Shown here: piece by piece, positions 25,956 through 33,938 of the stretch
Layout of the letters: each line of letters starts with the position of its first letter
How positions within the stretch are numbered: the stretch's first letter is position 1
Origin: Roseovarius sp. MMSF_3281
GTDB lineage: Bacteria > Pseudomonadota > Alphaproteobacteria > Rhodobacterales > Rhodobacteraceae
Direction of reading: 5' to 3'
NCBI RefSeq assembly: GCF_030733685.1
Contig: NZ_JASHIM010000008.1
Coordinates: 62,001-126,000, forward strand
DNA: 64,000 nucleotides
Notes under the pieces: generated by a model
The model's input: the letters and a program-made list of their open reading frames with translations, nothing else
Told to the model about the DNA's origin: nothing
The model's database searches: none
Translations under genes and position numbers: made by a program

Positions 25956-26756
25956 ATGTCATTTTCCATTTCCGGCAAAACCGCCATCGTCACGGGCGGG
26001 GCCAATGGTATCGGGCTGGCCATCGGGCGGCATTTCGCCGACAAGGGCGCTAACGTGATGTTCGCCGATATGGACGAAGAACGCCTGATCAAGGAGTTGG
26101 GCGAGAACAAGGAAGACAGCAACATCCGCTATTTCGCGGGCGATTTGCGGGAAAAGCTGACGCTGGCCAACCTTCTGTCGGCCACCATAGACGCCTTCGA
26201 CCAGGTGGATATCCTGATCAATGCCTCGCGGCAGGTGGTGCCCTCGGACCCTTTGAACCCCGATGACGACGCGGTTGAAATGCTGTTGCAGCAAAACCTG
26301 ATGACCGCCCTGCGGCTAAGCCAACTGGTTGCCAAACGGATGATCAAACAGGCCGAGGGCAAGGAGGGCGGCATGGCCGGCACGATCGTCAACCTGTCGT
26401 CGATTGCCGCGCGGCGCACGCATCCCGATTTGCTGGCCTATTCGGTATCGACCGCCGCGCTGGACCAGTTGACGCGCAGCCTGGCGGTGGCCTTGGCGCC
26501 GCACCGCATCCGGGTGAACGCGGTGGCCTTCGGCTCGGTCATGTCGGCCTCGCTCAAGGATACCCTGCGCGACAATCGCGGGTTTCGCGGCGATATCGAG
26601 GGGCATACGCCGCTTGGGCGGATCGCTTCGCCGACCGAACTGGTCGAAACGGTGCAGTATTTGACCAGCGATGGCTCGGGCTTCATGACCGGGCAGATCA
26701 TGACGGTAGATGGCGGGCGGTCCCTGCTGGACCCCGTGGCGGCCCCGGCGCACTGA
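25956..26756 (+). CDS. SDR-family oxidoreductase lacking the catalytic lysine
   Basis: The 266-residue protein has a good NAD(P) motif TGGANGIGLAIG, the NLSSIAA serine region and a C-terminal MTGQIMTVDGG typical of classical SDRs. Two active-site features are altered: the YxxxK motif reads YSVSTAAL, with threonine where lysine should be, and the NNAG motif reads NASRQ. Either it has lost dehydrogenase activity or it works differently. The rest of the fold looks intact and selected. It sits upstream of hemF with a 58-bp gap and may share its message. Confidence 0.82.
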   Translation: MSFSISGKTAIVTGGANGIGLAIGRHFADKGANVMFADMDEERLIKELGENKEDSNIRYFAGDLREKLTLANLLSATIDAFDQVDILINASRQVVPSDPLNPDDDAVEMLLQQNLMTALRLSQLVAKRMIKQAEGKEGGMAGTIVNLSSIAARRTHPDLLAYSVSTAALDQLTRSLAVALAPHRIRVNAVAFGSVMSASLKDTLRDNRGFRGDIEGHTPLGRIASPTELVETVQYLTSDGSGFMTGQIMTVDGGRSLLDPVAAPAH

Positions 26757-26814
26757 GGCTGGCCTTGGCTTTGGTCGCCTGCTAGGGAGCGCCAAAGACA
26801 TAAGGACCCCGCAC

Positions 26815-27705
26815 ATGACATCCGACTTCTCCGAGGAAAAGCGCCGCGCGGCCACGTGGTTTCGCCAATTGCGGGACGAGATCGTCGCCGCCTTCGAAGG
26901 GCTGGAAGACAGCCATGACAAGGGGCCGTTGAGCGACGCGGAACCGGGCCGTTTCGAGGTGTCCGAAACCAAGCGCACAAGCGAGGATGGGTCGGACGCA
27001 GGCGGCGGATTGATGAGCGTGATGCGCGGCGGGCGCGTGTTCGAGAAGGTCGGCGTCAATGTCTCGGAGGTTTACGGCACCTTGGGCGAGGCCGCGCAAA
27101 AGGCCATGGCGGCGCGCGGCGTGCCGGGGATGGACAGCGACCCGCGCTTCTGGGCCAGCGGCATCAGCCTTGTGGCGCATATGCAGAACCCGCATTGCCC
27201 CGCCGTGCACATGAACACGCGGATGTTCTGGACGCCGAATGCCTGGTGGTTCGGCGGCGGCTCGGATTTGAACCCCTGCATCGAATATGACGAGGACACC
27301 GCGCATTTCCACGCCACCCAAAAGGCGCATCTCGATCCGCATGGGCCGGATATCTACCCCAAGCTCAAGGATTGGGCGGACGAATATTTCTATATCACGC
27401 ACCGGCACCGGGCGCGGGGCGTCGGCGGTATCTTCATGGATGATCGCAACACCGGCGATTGGCAGGCGGATTTCGCCCTGACGCAGGATATCGGCCGGGC
27501 GTTCCTGCCCGCCTTCCTGCCCCTCACCGAAAAGCGCCGGGTGCAGGCGTGGGACGAGGCCGACAAGGAGGCGCAACTGGTCCATCGCGGGCTTTATGCC
27601 GAGTATAACCTTGTCTACGACCGGGGCACCAAGTTCGGCCTTGCCACGGGGCACGATGCCAATGCCGTGTTGATGAGCCTGCCACCCTTGGCCAAATGGG
27701 TGTGA
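26815..27705 (+). CDS. hemF: Oxygen-dependent coproporphyrinogen-III oxidase
   Basis: HemF converts coproporphyrinogen III to protoporphyrinogen IX using oxygen. The 296-residue protein shows the family segments GVNVSEVYG, SLVAHMQNPHCPAVHMNTR, WWFGGGSDLNPCIEYDED, FYITHRHRARGVGGIFMDD and LVYDRGTKFGLATGH. It is full length. The ATG at 26815 lies after AAGGACC. An oxygen-requiring haem step fits an aerobe; no FNR-type box was seen upstream. It is convergent with the pirin gene. Confidence 0.96.
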   Translation: MTSDFSEEKRRAATWFRQLRDEIVAAFEGLEDSHDKGPLSDAEPGRFEVSETKRTSEDGSDAGGGLMSVMRGGRVFEKVGVNVSEVYGTLGEAAQKAMAARGVPGMDSDPRFWASGISLVAHMQNPHCPAVHMNTRMFWTPNAWWFGGGSDLNPCIEYDEDTAHFHATQKAHLDPHGPDIYPKLKDWADEYFYITHRHRARGVGGIFMDDRNTGDWQADFALTQDIGRAFLPAFLPLTEKRRVQAWDEADKEAQLVHRGLYAEYNLVYDRGTKFGLATGHDANAVLMSLPPLAKWV

Positions 27706-27722
27706 CGCGCGCCTGAGCCAAA

Positions 27723-27743
27723 GCCCCGGGTCAGGCCCGGGGC
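27723..27743. terminator. GC-rich hairpin between convergent hemF and pirin genes
   Basis: An 8-bp perfect stem GCCCCGGG / CCCGGGGC with a TCAGG loop lies 18 bp after the hemF stop. There is no T-run on either side, so termination by this hairpin alone is uncertain. Confidence 0.45.
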
Positions 27744-27788
27744 GGGATGCGCCCACCATCAAACGCGCGCTTTGTGCCCTTGTGGCGC

Positions 27789-28697
27789 TTAGCCGGCCTT
27801 GATGAATGTCCCGTTGCGCAAGTCGCGGAAGGCCTCTTGCAACTCGTCTTGGGTGTTCATCACGATCGGGCCGTGCCAGGCCACGGGCTCTTGAATGGGG
27901 CGGCCTGTCATCAGCAGGAACCGCAAGCCTTCATCGCCCGCTTCCACGGTGATCTCGTCGCCTTCGCCAAAGCGGATCAGGGTGCGGTTGCCGCTCAGGT
28001 CGCGGATGTTCAACTCCTCGCCGCGGTACTCTTTTTCCACCTTGATCCCCATGGGCGCGCTGGCATCGCGGAAGCGCCCTGAACCTGCAAAGACATAAGC
28101 CAGCGCATTGGCGCGGGTGTCCACCGGGAAGGTCTTGCGCCGCCCTGCCGGGATGGAAATATCCAGCAGCATCGGGTTGGCCGCGATCCCGTCCACCGGC
28201 CCGGTCTTGCCCCAGAACGACCCGATGATCACCTTGGCGGTGGTGCCGTCCTCGTCCCCCTCGATGGGAATATCGCCTTGGGTGATATCCTGATAGCGCG
28301 GGGTCGTCATCTTCAGCGACTTGGGCAGGTTCGCCCAAAGCTGAAACCCGTGCATCCGCCCCTGCGCGTCGCCCGAGGGCATTTCCTGGTGCACGATGCC
28401 CGACCCGGCGGTCATCCACTGCACGCTGCCCGGGCCAAGCAGGCCCCGGTTGCCAAGCGAATCCGCATGCTCGACCTCACCCTCCAGAACATAGGTGATG
28501 GTCTCGATCCCGCGGTGGGGGTGCCATGGGAACCCCTTGGAATAAAGCCGCGGATCGTCATTGCGGAAATCATCCATCATCAGGAAGGGATCGGTGAGTG
28601 TCGGGTCTTCGAAGCCGAAAACCCGGTGCAGGTGAACGCCCGCGCCCTCGATATGGGGCTGTGCGGTGCTGGTGGCGGTGACAGGCCTGAAGGTCAT
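27789..28697 (-). CDS. Pirin family protein
   Basis: The 302-residue double-cupin protein has the pirin signature MMDDFRNDDP, the metal ligands in FPWHPHRGIETITYVLEGEVEH and the GIVHQEMPSG segment, followed by the C-terminal cupin half. Bacterial pirins bind iron; some have quercetinase activity, others act as redox-linked regulators. The ATG at 28697 fits the family start; an upstream open extension is not protein-like. It borders the low-GC accessory stretch to its right. Confidence 0.92.
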   Translation of the reverse strand: MTFRPVTATSTAQPHIEGAGVHLHRVFGFEDPTLTDPFLMMDDFRNDDPRLYSKGFPWHPHRGIETITYVLEGEVEHADSLGNRGLLGPGSVQWMTAGSGIVHQEMPSGDAQGRMHGFQLWANLPKSLKMTTPRYQDITQGDIPIEGDEDGTTAKVIIGSFWGKTGPVDGIAANPMLLDISIPAGRRKTFPVDTRANALAYVFAGSGRFRDASAPMGIKVEKEYRGEELNIRDLSGNRTLIRFGEGDEITVEAGDEGLRFLLMTGRPIQEPVAWHGPIVMNTQDELQEAFRDLRNGTFIKAG

Positions 28698-28988
28698 TTG
28701 GCAAACTCCATGCTTGGTTTGATCCAAAAATGGGGTGTGTTGCGCGACAGGCCAAGGGCGGCATTCGCCCAGGTGCTGTGCAAGAACGCACAAAGTGCGC
28801 CCGGGGCCCATCGGCAAGCAGACCTACGCAACCGGTTAACCGAGTGATCGAAGGGCGGACATTGCGACCGGTCGAAATGGGCGACGACACTTCATGCGTC
28901 GAATAGCAATGTAGATTGCTCGGGCATCACGATGATGATACCCGGAGACCTCAAGCTTTTGTTGAATATGTGAAATTACTTAACCCAA

Positions 28989-29516
28989 ATGTCACTGTTG
29001 AATACCATAATCGAGAAAGCCAGCCTTCCGAAGGTGGCGTTCGTTGTGTGCGCTCTGTGCCTGCCTTTAAAACCAGCGTATGCCTGTACGCTTCTTAACG
29101 GGCCGCTGGATATTTCGATATGTGTCGCGGGCACGTCATGGGAACTGCGTGAAGACAAGGCGGATAGCACCCTCTTCTACAACACAGAGGAGGGTTTTGC
29201 CGGGAGCCTCAGGTTTTTTGACGGGGGCACAGATGACGGGGTGGAAAGTGAGCGCGCCGCACGCCTCATGGCCCAGTCAGATAGTAAAGAATCCCAAGAT
29301 TTCGCTCTTTTGAAGTCGGGGAAGGTTTCAAGCGGCAATTATGTTTATGCAGCACGCGGGTCGGTGAATGGCCGGTCCAATATCTATGTGAATACGATCT
29401 CTGTGGGCCCAACGAAAACGCTGCGCATCACCACTTGGCGCATTGGCGACACGATGTCCGATAAAGATCGCGAGATTCATATTGCGTTCGGAAATCTGCT
29501 AAAGACCGGGTTGTGA
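28989..29516 (+). CDS. Hypothetical exported protein, unrecognised
   Basis: The 175-residue protein is not one I recognise. It begins with a likely signal peptide (basic N-terminus, hydrophobic VAFVVCALCLPLKP, cleavage after AYA) and a mature part starting CTLLNGPLDISICVAG. The remainder is soluble and mixed alpha/beta. Base composition is visibly lower in G+C than the neighbouring core genes and codon use is less biased, suggesting transfer. The 291-bp spacer to the pirin gene holds only a short AACCGGTT-type palindrome near 28828 and no gene. The next gene follows 59 bp later in the same direction. Confidence 0.6.
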   Translation: MSLLNTIIEKASLPKVAFVVCALCLPLKPAYACTLLNGPLDISICVAGTSWELREDKADSTLFYNTEEGFAGSLRFFDGGTDDGVESERAARLMAQSDSKESQDFALLKSGKVSSGNYVYAARGSVNGRSNIYVNTISVGPTKTLRITTWRIGDTMSDKDREIHIAFGNLLKTGL

Positions 29517-29575
29517 GAACGGCGGTTCCCCTTCTGATGTGAGCCGAACGCAACCCGGCAACGAGGTGCCATACA

Positions 29576-30340
29576 GTGGGATTTTTTACGGGATTAGGCG
29601 CCAAGGATCATTGCGGGCACTTCAATGCGCTACGTGACATGGTGGAGGCGAAACACGGAGTTACGATTCCCCGAACGCACAAGCGTGCAGAAATTTTGCA
29701 TCAGGCAGAAACCGTTTTCAAAGCTCCGCTTGGGCAAGAGGTAAAGTCGTTCCTGGGCTTCCTCGCAGATATCGCCGCCAGCGGCGCTTTCGAGGCACTG
29801 GTCGCTGACAAAGGGAAAATGAAGCCAACCGATCCCTGCCAGTATCACCTTGAATTGAAGGATTTGAACGATATCGACCCTTCGGTCGAAGGGATCAGTT
29901 TCATGGAAACGCGTGATGCGCGATCATATTTTACAATACTGAAATCACACCAAGTTCGTTCCCCCTGTCCAACAGCAAACTATTCGCTGCGAAGAAACAA
30001 GGCAAAGCGAGAGCTGGCCCGTAGCCCATATGGTGATATCAGCCTGATTTCCTTCGCCTTGCGTTTCTTCGGGCAAAGATTGACGAAAGAAGGCCGTGCG
30101 CTGAGTTCGGCCTCTTCAGATCCTGAGGCGTTTTATGCGCAAGCATGCCGGTGTTTTGGCGCTCCCGCTGAATTGGGCGGAGGCGTGTATTTTTTCGAAG
30201 CTGATAATGCCGAGATATTGATAAGGCCAGTTGCCGATATCGGGATTGACCTGCGTGTATTTGACTTGTGCAAGCCGTCGCCCGTTTCAGATGCGCTTTT
30301 GAGGCTGTTGGATGGCGGGATAGAGACGTTCAAAGCCTGA
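29576..30340 (+). CDS. Hypothetical protein, unrecognised
   Basis: The 254-residue cytosolic-looking protein has no signal peptide and no motif I can name. It has an N-terminal GLGAKDHCGHFNALRDMV segment, several cysteines and histidines (DHCGH, CQYH, CRCFG) and a C-terminal beta-rich part, YFFEADNAEILIRPVADIGIDLRVF. The start is GTG at 29576 after GAGG; no ATG is available near. G+C is lower than in the core genes around it. It probably forms a pair with the exported protein upstream. It ends where a 546-bp repeat-filled spacer begins. Confidence 0.55.
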   Translation: MGFFTGLGAKDHCGHFNALRDMVEAKHGVTIPRTHKRAEILHQAETVFKAPLGQEVKSFLGFLADIAASGAFEALVADKGKMKPTDPCQYHLELKDLNDIDPSVEGISFMETRDARSYFTILKSHQVRSPCPTANYSLRRNKAKRELARSPYGDISLISFALRFFGQRLTKEGRALSSASSDPEAFYAQACRCFGAPAELGGGVYFFEADNAEILIRPVADIGIDLRVFDLCKPSPVSDALLRLLDGGIETFKA

Positions 30341-30459
30341 CCGACCATGTCCAATGCCCGACTCGAAGCGGACCTACCTCCGCGCAGCGAGCCGAACATT
30401 TGGCAAGCCCCGGCCCGTCAGACCGATCTTTCATGAACGTTGCAGCATTTTCGGAAGGG

Positions 30460-30545
30460 TGAAGGTAAGCGGCGCGGGACGGAGTGAGCTTCGGCCTTGC
30501 GCGGAATCAAGGCGCAAAGCGCCGCCGCGCATCGCCGGGCCGCCC
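30460..30545 (-). repeat. Dispersed intergenic repeat, copy 2 (minus orientation)
   Basis: On the minus strand this reads CCCGGCGATGCGCGGC (30539-30524), then a GGC-rich step and CTTGATTCCGCGC. The same order occurs on the plus strand at 60831-60870, and the first block occurs again at 30649-30664 in the opposite orientation. No coding potential. It forms part of the 546-bp spacer 30341-30886. Confidence 0.55.
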
Positions 30546-30639
30546 CCCGGCACGGCGATTGGGTTGGTCATTGTGCTTAGCATACAGATTTCGCGCCAGT
30601 GGTTAAGATAAACTGCACAGGCTCATGGCGAGGATCGCC

Positions 30640-30720
30640 GCACCGCGGCCCGGCGATGCGCGGCTCATGTTCCAATATCCAAAAGAGACTCGAACCCATC
30701 ATTCGCGACAGCTTGATCGA
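30640..30720 (+). repeat. Dispersed intergenic repeat, copy 1 (plus orientation)
   Basis: CCCGGCGATGCGCGGC at 30649-30664 is followed by a block containing ATGTTCCAA and CGAACCCATCATTCGC. This parallels ATGTCCAA and CAAACCCGTCATTCGC at 60888-60920. It is inverted relative to copy 2, about 110 bp away. The GACTCGAACCC here superficially resembles a tRNA T-arm but no tRNA can be folded. Confidence 0.5.
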
Positions 30721-30792
30721 ACCTTCGGTAAAGGGGGGTCGGCCCGCCTTTTAACGGTGCTTGTCTCGGCCAATATGATCCGGGCGGGAGGA

Positions 30793-30873
30793 TTTCGTAC
30801 GACTCGTACGAAACCTTTCGCCAGCCCCCGGATTTTCGTACGAAACTCCCCCGTTGAGCGTACGAGTCGTACG
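30793..30873 (-). repeat. Three-palindrome CGTACGA element, copy A
   Basis: Three perfect palindromes: the 21-bp TTTCGTACGA-C-TCGTACGAAA (centre 30803), TTTCGTACGAAA (centre 30839.5) and CGTACGA-G-TCGTACG (centre 30866). Centre spacings are 36.5 and 26.5 bp, the exact mirror of copy B at 45072-45149, so A and B are inverted copies. It lies 13 bp past the DUF1284 stop, between convergent genes. The rest of the 30341-30886 spacer holds the two dispersed repeats and nothing else I can name. Confidence 0.75.
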
Positions 30874-30886
30874 ACAGCGCGGGCCG

Positions 30887-31303
30887 TTAGCCCTCTTGCA
30901 ACAAATCCCTGAGCGCGGCCTCGCACAGCCCCAGGTCCAACCACTGGCAGCCCTTGCACAGGTGGGACAGGTCACCGGGTTTCAGGCTGCTTTTCATGCG
31001 TGCCTTGGCCTCGCCCCATGTCAGGCGGTCACCGGGGCGCAGGGACAGGGCCGATGCGTGGCGCGCGTCGATTTCTTCAATCTTTTCCTGGGCTTGGCAG
31101 AGGTTCCCGCGCCGCTTGGGGCAGGGGGCGCAGATGTCGTCCAGGCTGCCCACCACCTCGATTTCGGTGGCGTCGCCATCCGGCGCGCGCAGGCCGTCGA
31201 CCACGATGCGCGTCATGTTGCGGGTAAAGGCATGGGAATAGCCTTTCCCCTTAAACCCTTGAGAACAAAGGAAATGATGGGGCCTGAAGCGTAGTGGCGG
31301 CAT
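30887..31303 (-). CDS. DUF1284 domain protein
   Basis: The 138-residue protein matches the DUF1284 family. It starts MPPLRFRPHHFLCSQGFKGKGY, has paired cysteines CAPCPKRRGNLC and ends with SHLCKGCQWLDLGLC, so it probably binds a metal or cluster through the Cys set. Function is unknown. Its ATG overlaps the purF stop (TGATG); a GTG one codon upstream is an alternative. Close coupling to purF suggests co-expression with purine synthesis. Confidence 0.8.
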   Translation of the reverse strand: MPPLRFRPHHFLCSQGFKGKGYSHAFTRNMTRIVVDGLRAPDGDATEIEVVGSLDDICAPCPKRRGNLCQAQEKIEEIDARHASALSLRPGDRLTWGEAKARMKSSLKPGDLSHLCKGCQWLDLGLCEAALRDLLQEG

Positions 31304-32757
31304 CACTCCGCCGCTTTAATCTCGAAGCCTTTTTCGACCATGTCCGAAGGCACCACCGGGTATTCCCCCGAGAAACAGGCATCGCAGTACTGCGGACAGT
31401 CGTTCTTGCGCCCATCCGCTTCGCCCACCGCGCGGTAAAGCCCATCCAGCGAGATGAACTTGAGGCTGTCCACCGCCAGATGTTCGCGCATCTCGTCTTC
31501 GCTCATGGTCGCGGCCAGAAGTTTTTCGCGCTGCGGCGTGTCAACGCCATAAAAACAAGGCCATGCCGTGGGCGGCGAGGCGATGCGGAAATGTACCTCG
31601 GCGGCCCCCGCATCAAGGATCATCTCCTTGATCTTGCGTGATGTTGTGCCGCGCACGACGCTGTCGTCCACCAGGATCACCCGCTTGCCTTCAATGAGTG
31701 CGCGGTTCACGTTGAGCTTGAGGCGAACGCCCATGTTGCGGATCTGTTCGGTGGGTTCGATAAAGGTTCGGCCCATGTACTGGTTACGGATGATCCCCAT
31801 GGCATAGGGGATGCCCGATTGCTGGCTGAACCCGATGGCCGCCGGTGTGCCGCTATCGGGCACGGGGCAGACAAGGTCGGCATCCACATGGCTTTCCTTG
31901 GCCAGTTCCACCCCGATCTGGCGGCGTGTCTCGTAAACCGAGCGCCCGCCGATGATCGAATCCGGGCGCGAGAAATAGACATGCTCAAAGATGCAAAAGC
32001 GCGATTTCTGGCGGCGGAAAGGGTAATGGCTTTCGACACCTTTGTCAGTGATTACAACCATTTCGCCCGGCTCGACCTCGCGGACGAAGCGCGCGCCGAT
32101 GATGTCCAGCGCACAGGTTTCCGAACTCAGAACCCAGCCATCTGCAACTTGCCCCAGAACCAGCGGGCGCACGCCAAGCGGGTCGCGGACACCGATCAGC
32201 TTGGTGCGGGTCATGGCCACGACCGAGAACGCCCCTTCGACCCGGCGCAGGGCGTCTTCCATGCGTTCGGGGATGGTGCGTTGCAAGGAGCGGGCCATCA
32301 GGTGAATGATGCATTCGCTGTCCGAGGTCGACTGGAAGATCGAGCCGCGTTCGATCAGTTCCTTGCGCAGGGCCTCGGCGTTGGTGATGTTGCCGTTATG
32401 GGCAATCGCCGCCCCGCCCATGGCAAACTCACCAAAGAAGGGCTGCACGTCGCGGATCGCCGTTTGGCCTTTCGATCCGGCGGTGGAATAGCGCACGTGC
32501 CCGATGGCCAAGGGCCCGGGCAGGGTTTCCATCAGTGATTGCTTGGTGAAGTTGTCGCGCACATAGCCGAAACGGCGGGCGCTGTTGAAGCCGTGGTCGG
32601 GGTGGTGGCAGACGATACCGCCGGCCTCTTGTCCACGGTGTTGCAGGGCATGAAGGCCGAGGGCCACGAAATTCGCCGCATCGGTCACACCGATCACGCC
32701 GAAAACGCCGCATTCCTCCTTGAGTTTGTCATCGTCGAAAGGATGGGCGGGGGGCAT
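31303..32757 (-). CDS. purF: Amidophosphoribosyltransferase
   Basis: PurF makes 5-phosphoribosylamine from PRPP and glutamine, the first step of purine synthesis. The 484-residue protein has a short propeptide ending before the nucleophile Cys16 (LKEECGVFG). Its N-terminal glutaminase domain includes GLHALQHRGQE and RYSTAGS. The C-terminal phosphoribosyltransferase domain has the PRPP loop VILVDDSVVRGTT. The ATG at 32757 is preferred to an upstream GTG. It follows radA and cvpA on the same strand, as in many proteobacteria, and is coupled to the DUF1284 gene downstream. Confidence 0.96.
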   Translation of the reverse strand: MPPAHPFDDDKLKEECGVFGVIGVTDAANFVALGLHALQHRGQEAGGIVCHHPDHGFNSARRFGYVRDNFTKQSLMETLPGPLAIGHVRYSTAGSKGQTAIRDVQPFFGEFAMGGAAIAHNGNITNAEALRKELIERGSIFQSTSDSECIIHLMARSLQRTIPERMEDALRRVEGAFSVVAMTRTKLIGVRDPLGVRPLVLGQVADGWVLSSETCALDIIGARFVREVEPGEMVVITDKGVESHYPFRRQKSRFCIFEHVYFSRPDSIIGGRSVYETRRQIGVELAKESHVDADLVCPVPDSGTPAAIGFSQQSGIPYAMGIIRNQYMGRTFIEPTEQIRNMGVRLKLNVNRALIEGKRVILVDDSVVRGTTSRKIKEMILDAGAAEVHFRIASPPTAWPCFYGVDTPQREKLLAATMSEDEMREHLAVDSLKFISLDGLYRAVGEADGRKNDCPQYCDACFSGEYPVVPSDMVEKGFEIKAAE

Positions 32758-32890
32758 ATGCTTGGACAAGGGGCAGCTCCGAATCCCGGTCACGCTATTT
32801 GACCCCTAGATAGTGGCTGTGGCGGCGTATGTCACGAAACTATCACATGAAACTTTTTGATGCGTTTCGCGCGCGGCACCTGACGTGGCG

Positions 32891-33337
32891 TCAAAAGCGC
32901 GACAGGACGATCCCGGCCAGAACCAATCCGGCGGCGAGCAGGCGATTGAAAGAAATCGCTTGAGCCTGCAATCCGAAGAGACCGTAATGGTCAATCACCA
33001 GCGCGGCGGTGATCTGTCCAAGGATCAGAACGGCCACGAGGGTCAGCACCCCCAAGATCGGCACGCTGTAAAGCGCGGCCCAGACAAGGAAGGCCCCCAG
33101 CAACCCGCCGGAGAGCAGGACAAGCGGTGCATGGGGGGCCTGCAGCACGGCGGGCCATTGGCCGAAAAGCAAAGATGCAATCGAAAGTGCGATCAGCCCC
33201 ACGGCAAAACAGATCGTCGTTGCGCCAAGGCTGCTGCCGATATGACGCGCCAGCCCGGCGTTGATCGGGTTTTGCAGCGAAATCGCGACACCGGCCATCG
33301 CGGCAAGGCCCAGGGCGATGATATAGCTGTTCGACAT
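32891..33337 (-). CDS. YdcZ/DUF606-type small DMT family membrane protein
   Basis: The 148-residue protein has five predicted membrane helices and the family features SLQNPINAGLARHIGSS and VLGQITAALVIDHYGLFG. This is the half-size drug/metabolite-transporter relative DUF606 (YdcZ). The substrate is unknown. It lies between cvpA (12-bp gap) and purF (133-bp gap) on the same strand; these flanking genes are usually adjacent, so it is an added member. The ATG at 33337 is preferred to a GTG one codon earlier. Confidence 0.82.
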   Translation of the reverse strand: MSNSYIIALGLAAMAGVAISLQNPINAGLARHIGSSLGATTICFAVGLIALSIASLLFGQWPAVLQAPHAPLVLLSGGLLGAFLVWAALYSVPILGVLTLVAVLILGQITAALVIDHYGLFGLQAQAISFNRLLAAGLVLAGIVLSRF

Positions 33338-33349
33338 CACCTTATGTCC

Positions 33350-33910
33350 CTACTGCGGGGCGTCGCAGGCACCGACAAGCTGTTCGTATTGTTGCGTGAT
33401 CCAGCCAAGGGCCTGTTCGGGGTTGCCGTCTTCGACCTTGTCGGTAAGGCGGCTGAAGACACGGGCGGAACGGCTATCGTCGATCATCTGGATGTTCTGG
33501 CTGGTGATGACGGTTTCATAGACGAAATAGGCGATGGCCACCAAGAGGATGCCGCGCGCCACACCGAATATGAAGCCCAGCCCCTGATCCAGCCCGCCAA
33601 GGGCCGAGCGTTGCACGAGCGAGGAAAACAGCGGTGTGATGAAGGAGGCCACGATCAGCGCCACGGCAAAGACGGCGGTGAAGGCGGCGATCATGCTCAA
33701 CTCGCAACTGTCGGCGATGAAGTCGCCGACAACGGGCACTTCCTTGACCAGCGGTTCCACCTGTGGGGCGAAGATGAAGGCCAGAAGGCCCGCCACGAAC
33801 CAACCCGCGATGGCGAGGGACTCGCGCACGAAGCCGCGCGAATAGGCCAGAAGCGCCGACAAGACGATAATCAGCGCGACAACGCCGTCGATGATGGTGA
33901 AACCTTCCAT
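33350..33910 (-). CDS. cvpA: CvpA family membrane protein
   Basis: The 186-residue inner-membrane protein has about four helices and the CvpA landmarks IDGVVALIIVLSALLAYSRGFVRE and GGLDQGLGFIFGVARGILL. In E. coli CvpA lies before purF and is needed for colicin V production and bile-salt tolerance; its molecular role is not settled. The ATG at 33910 is preferred because the longer frame runs into radA's end. It is 28 bp downstream of radA. Confidence 0.9.
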   Translation of the reverse strand: MEGFTIIDGVVALIIVLSALLAYSRGFVRESLAIAGWFVAGLLAFIFAPQVEPLVKEVPVVGDFIADSCELSMIAAFTAVFAVALIVASFITPLFSSLVQRSALGGLDQGLGFIFGVARGILLVAIAYFVYETVITSQNIQMIDDSRSARVFSRLTDKVEDGNPEQALGWITQQYEQLVGACDAPQ

Positions 33911-33938
33911 GTACCTGTCCCTAGCTGCGTGCGGCGCC

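Noticed and set aside
30668..30705. tRNA-like T-arm (GGGTTCGAGTCTC on the minus strand)
   Set aside because: No acceptor, D or anticodon stems can be formed around it, and the stretch aligns with another copy of the dispersed repeat at 60.9 kb.
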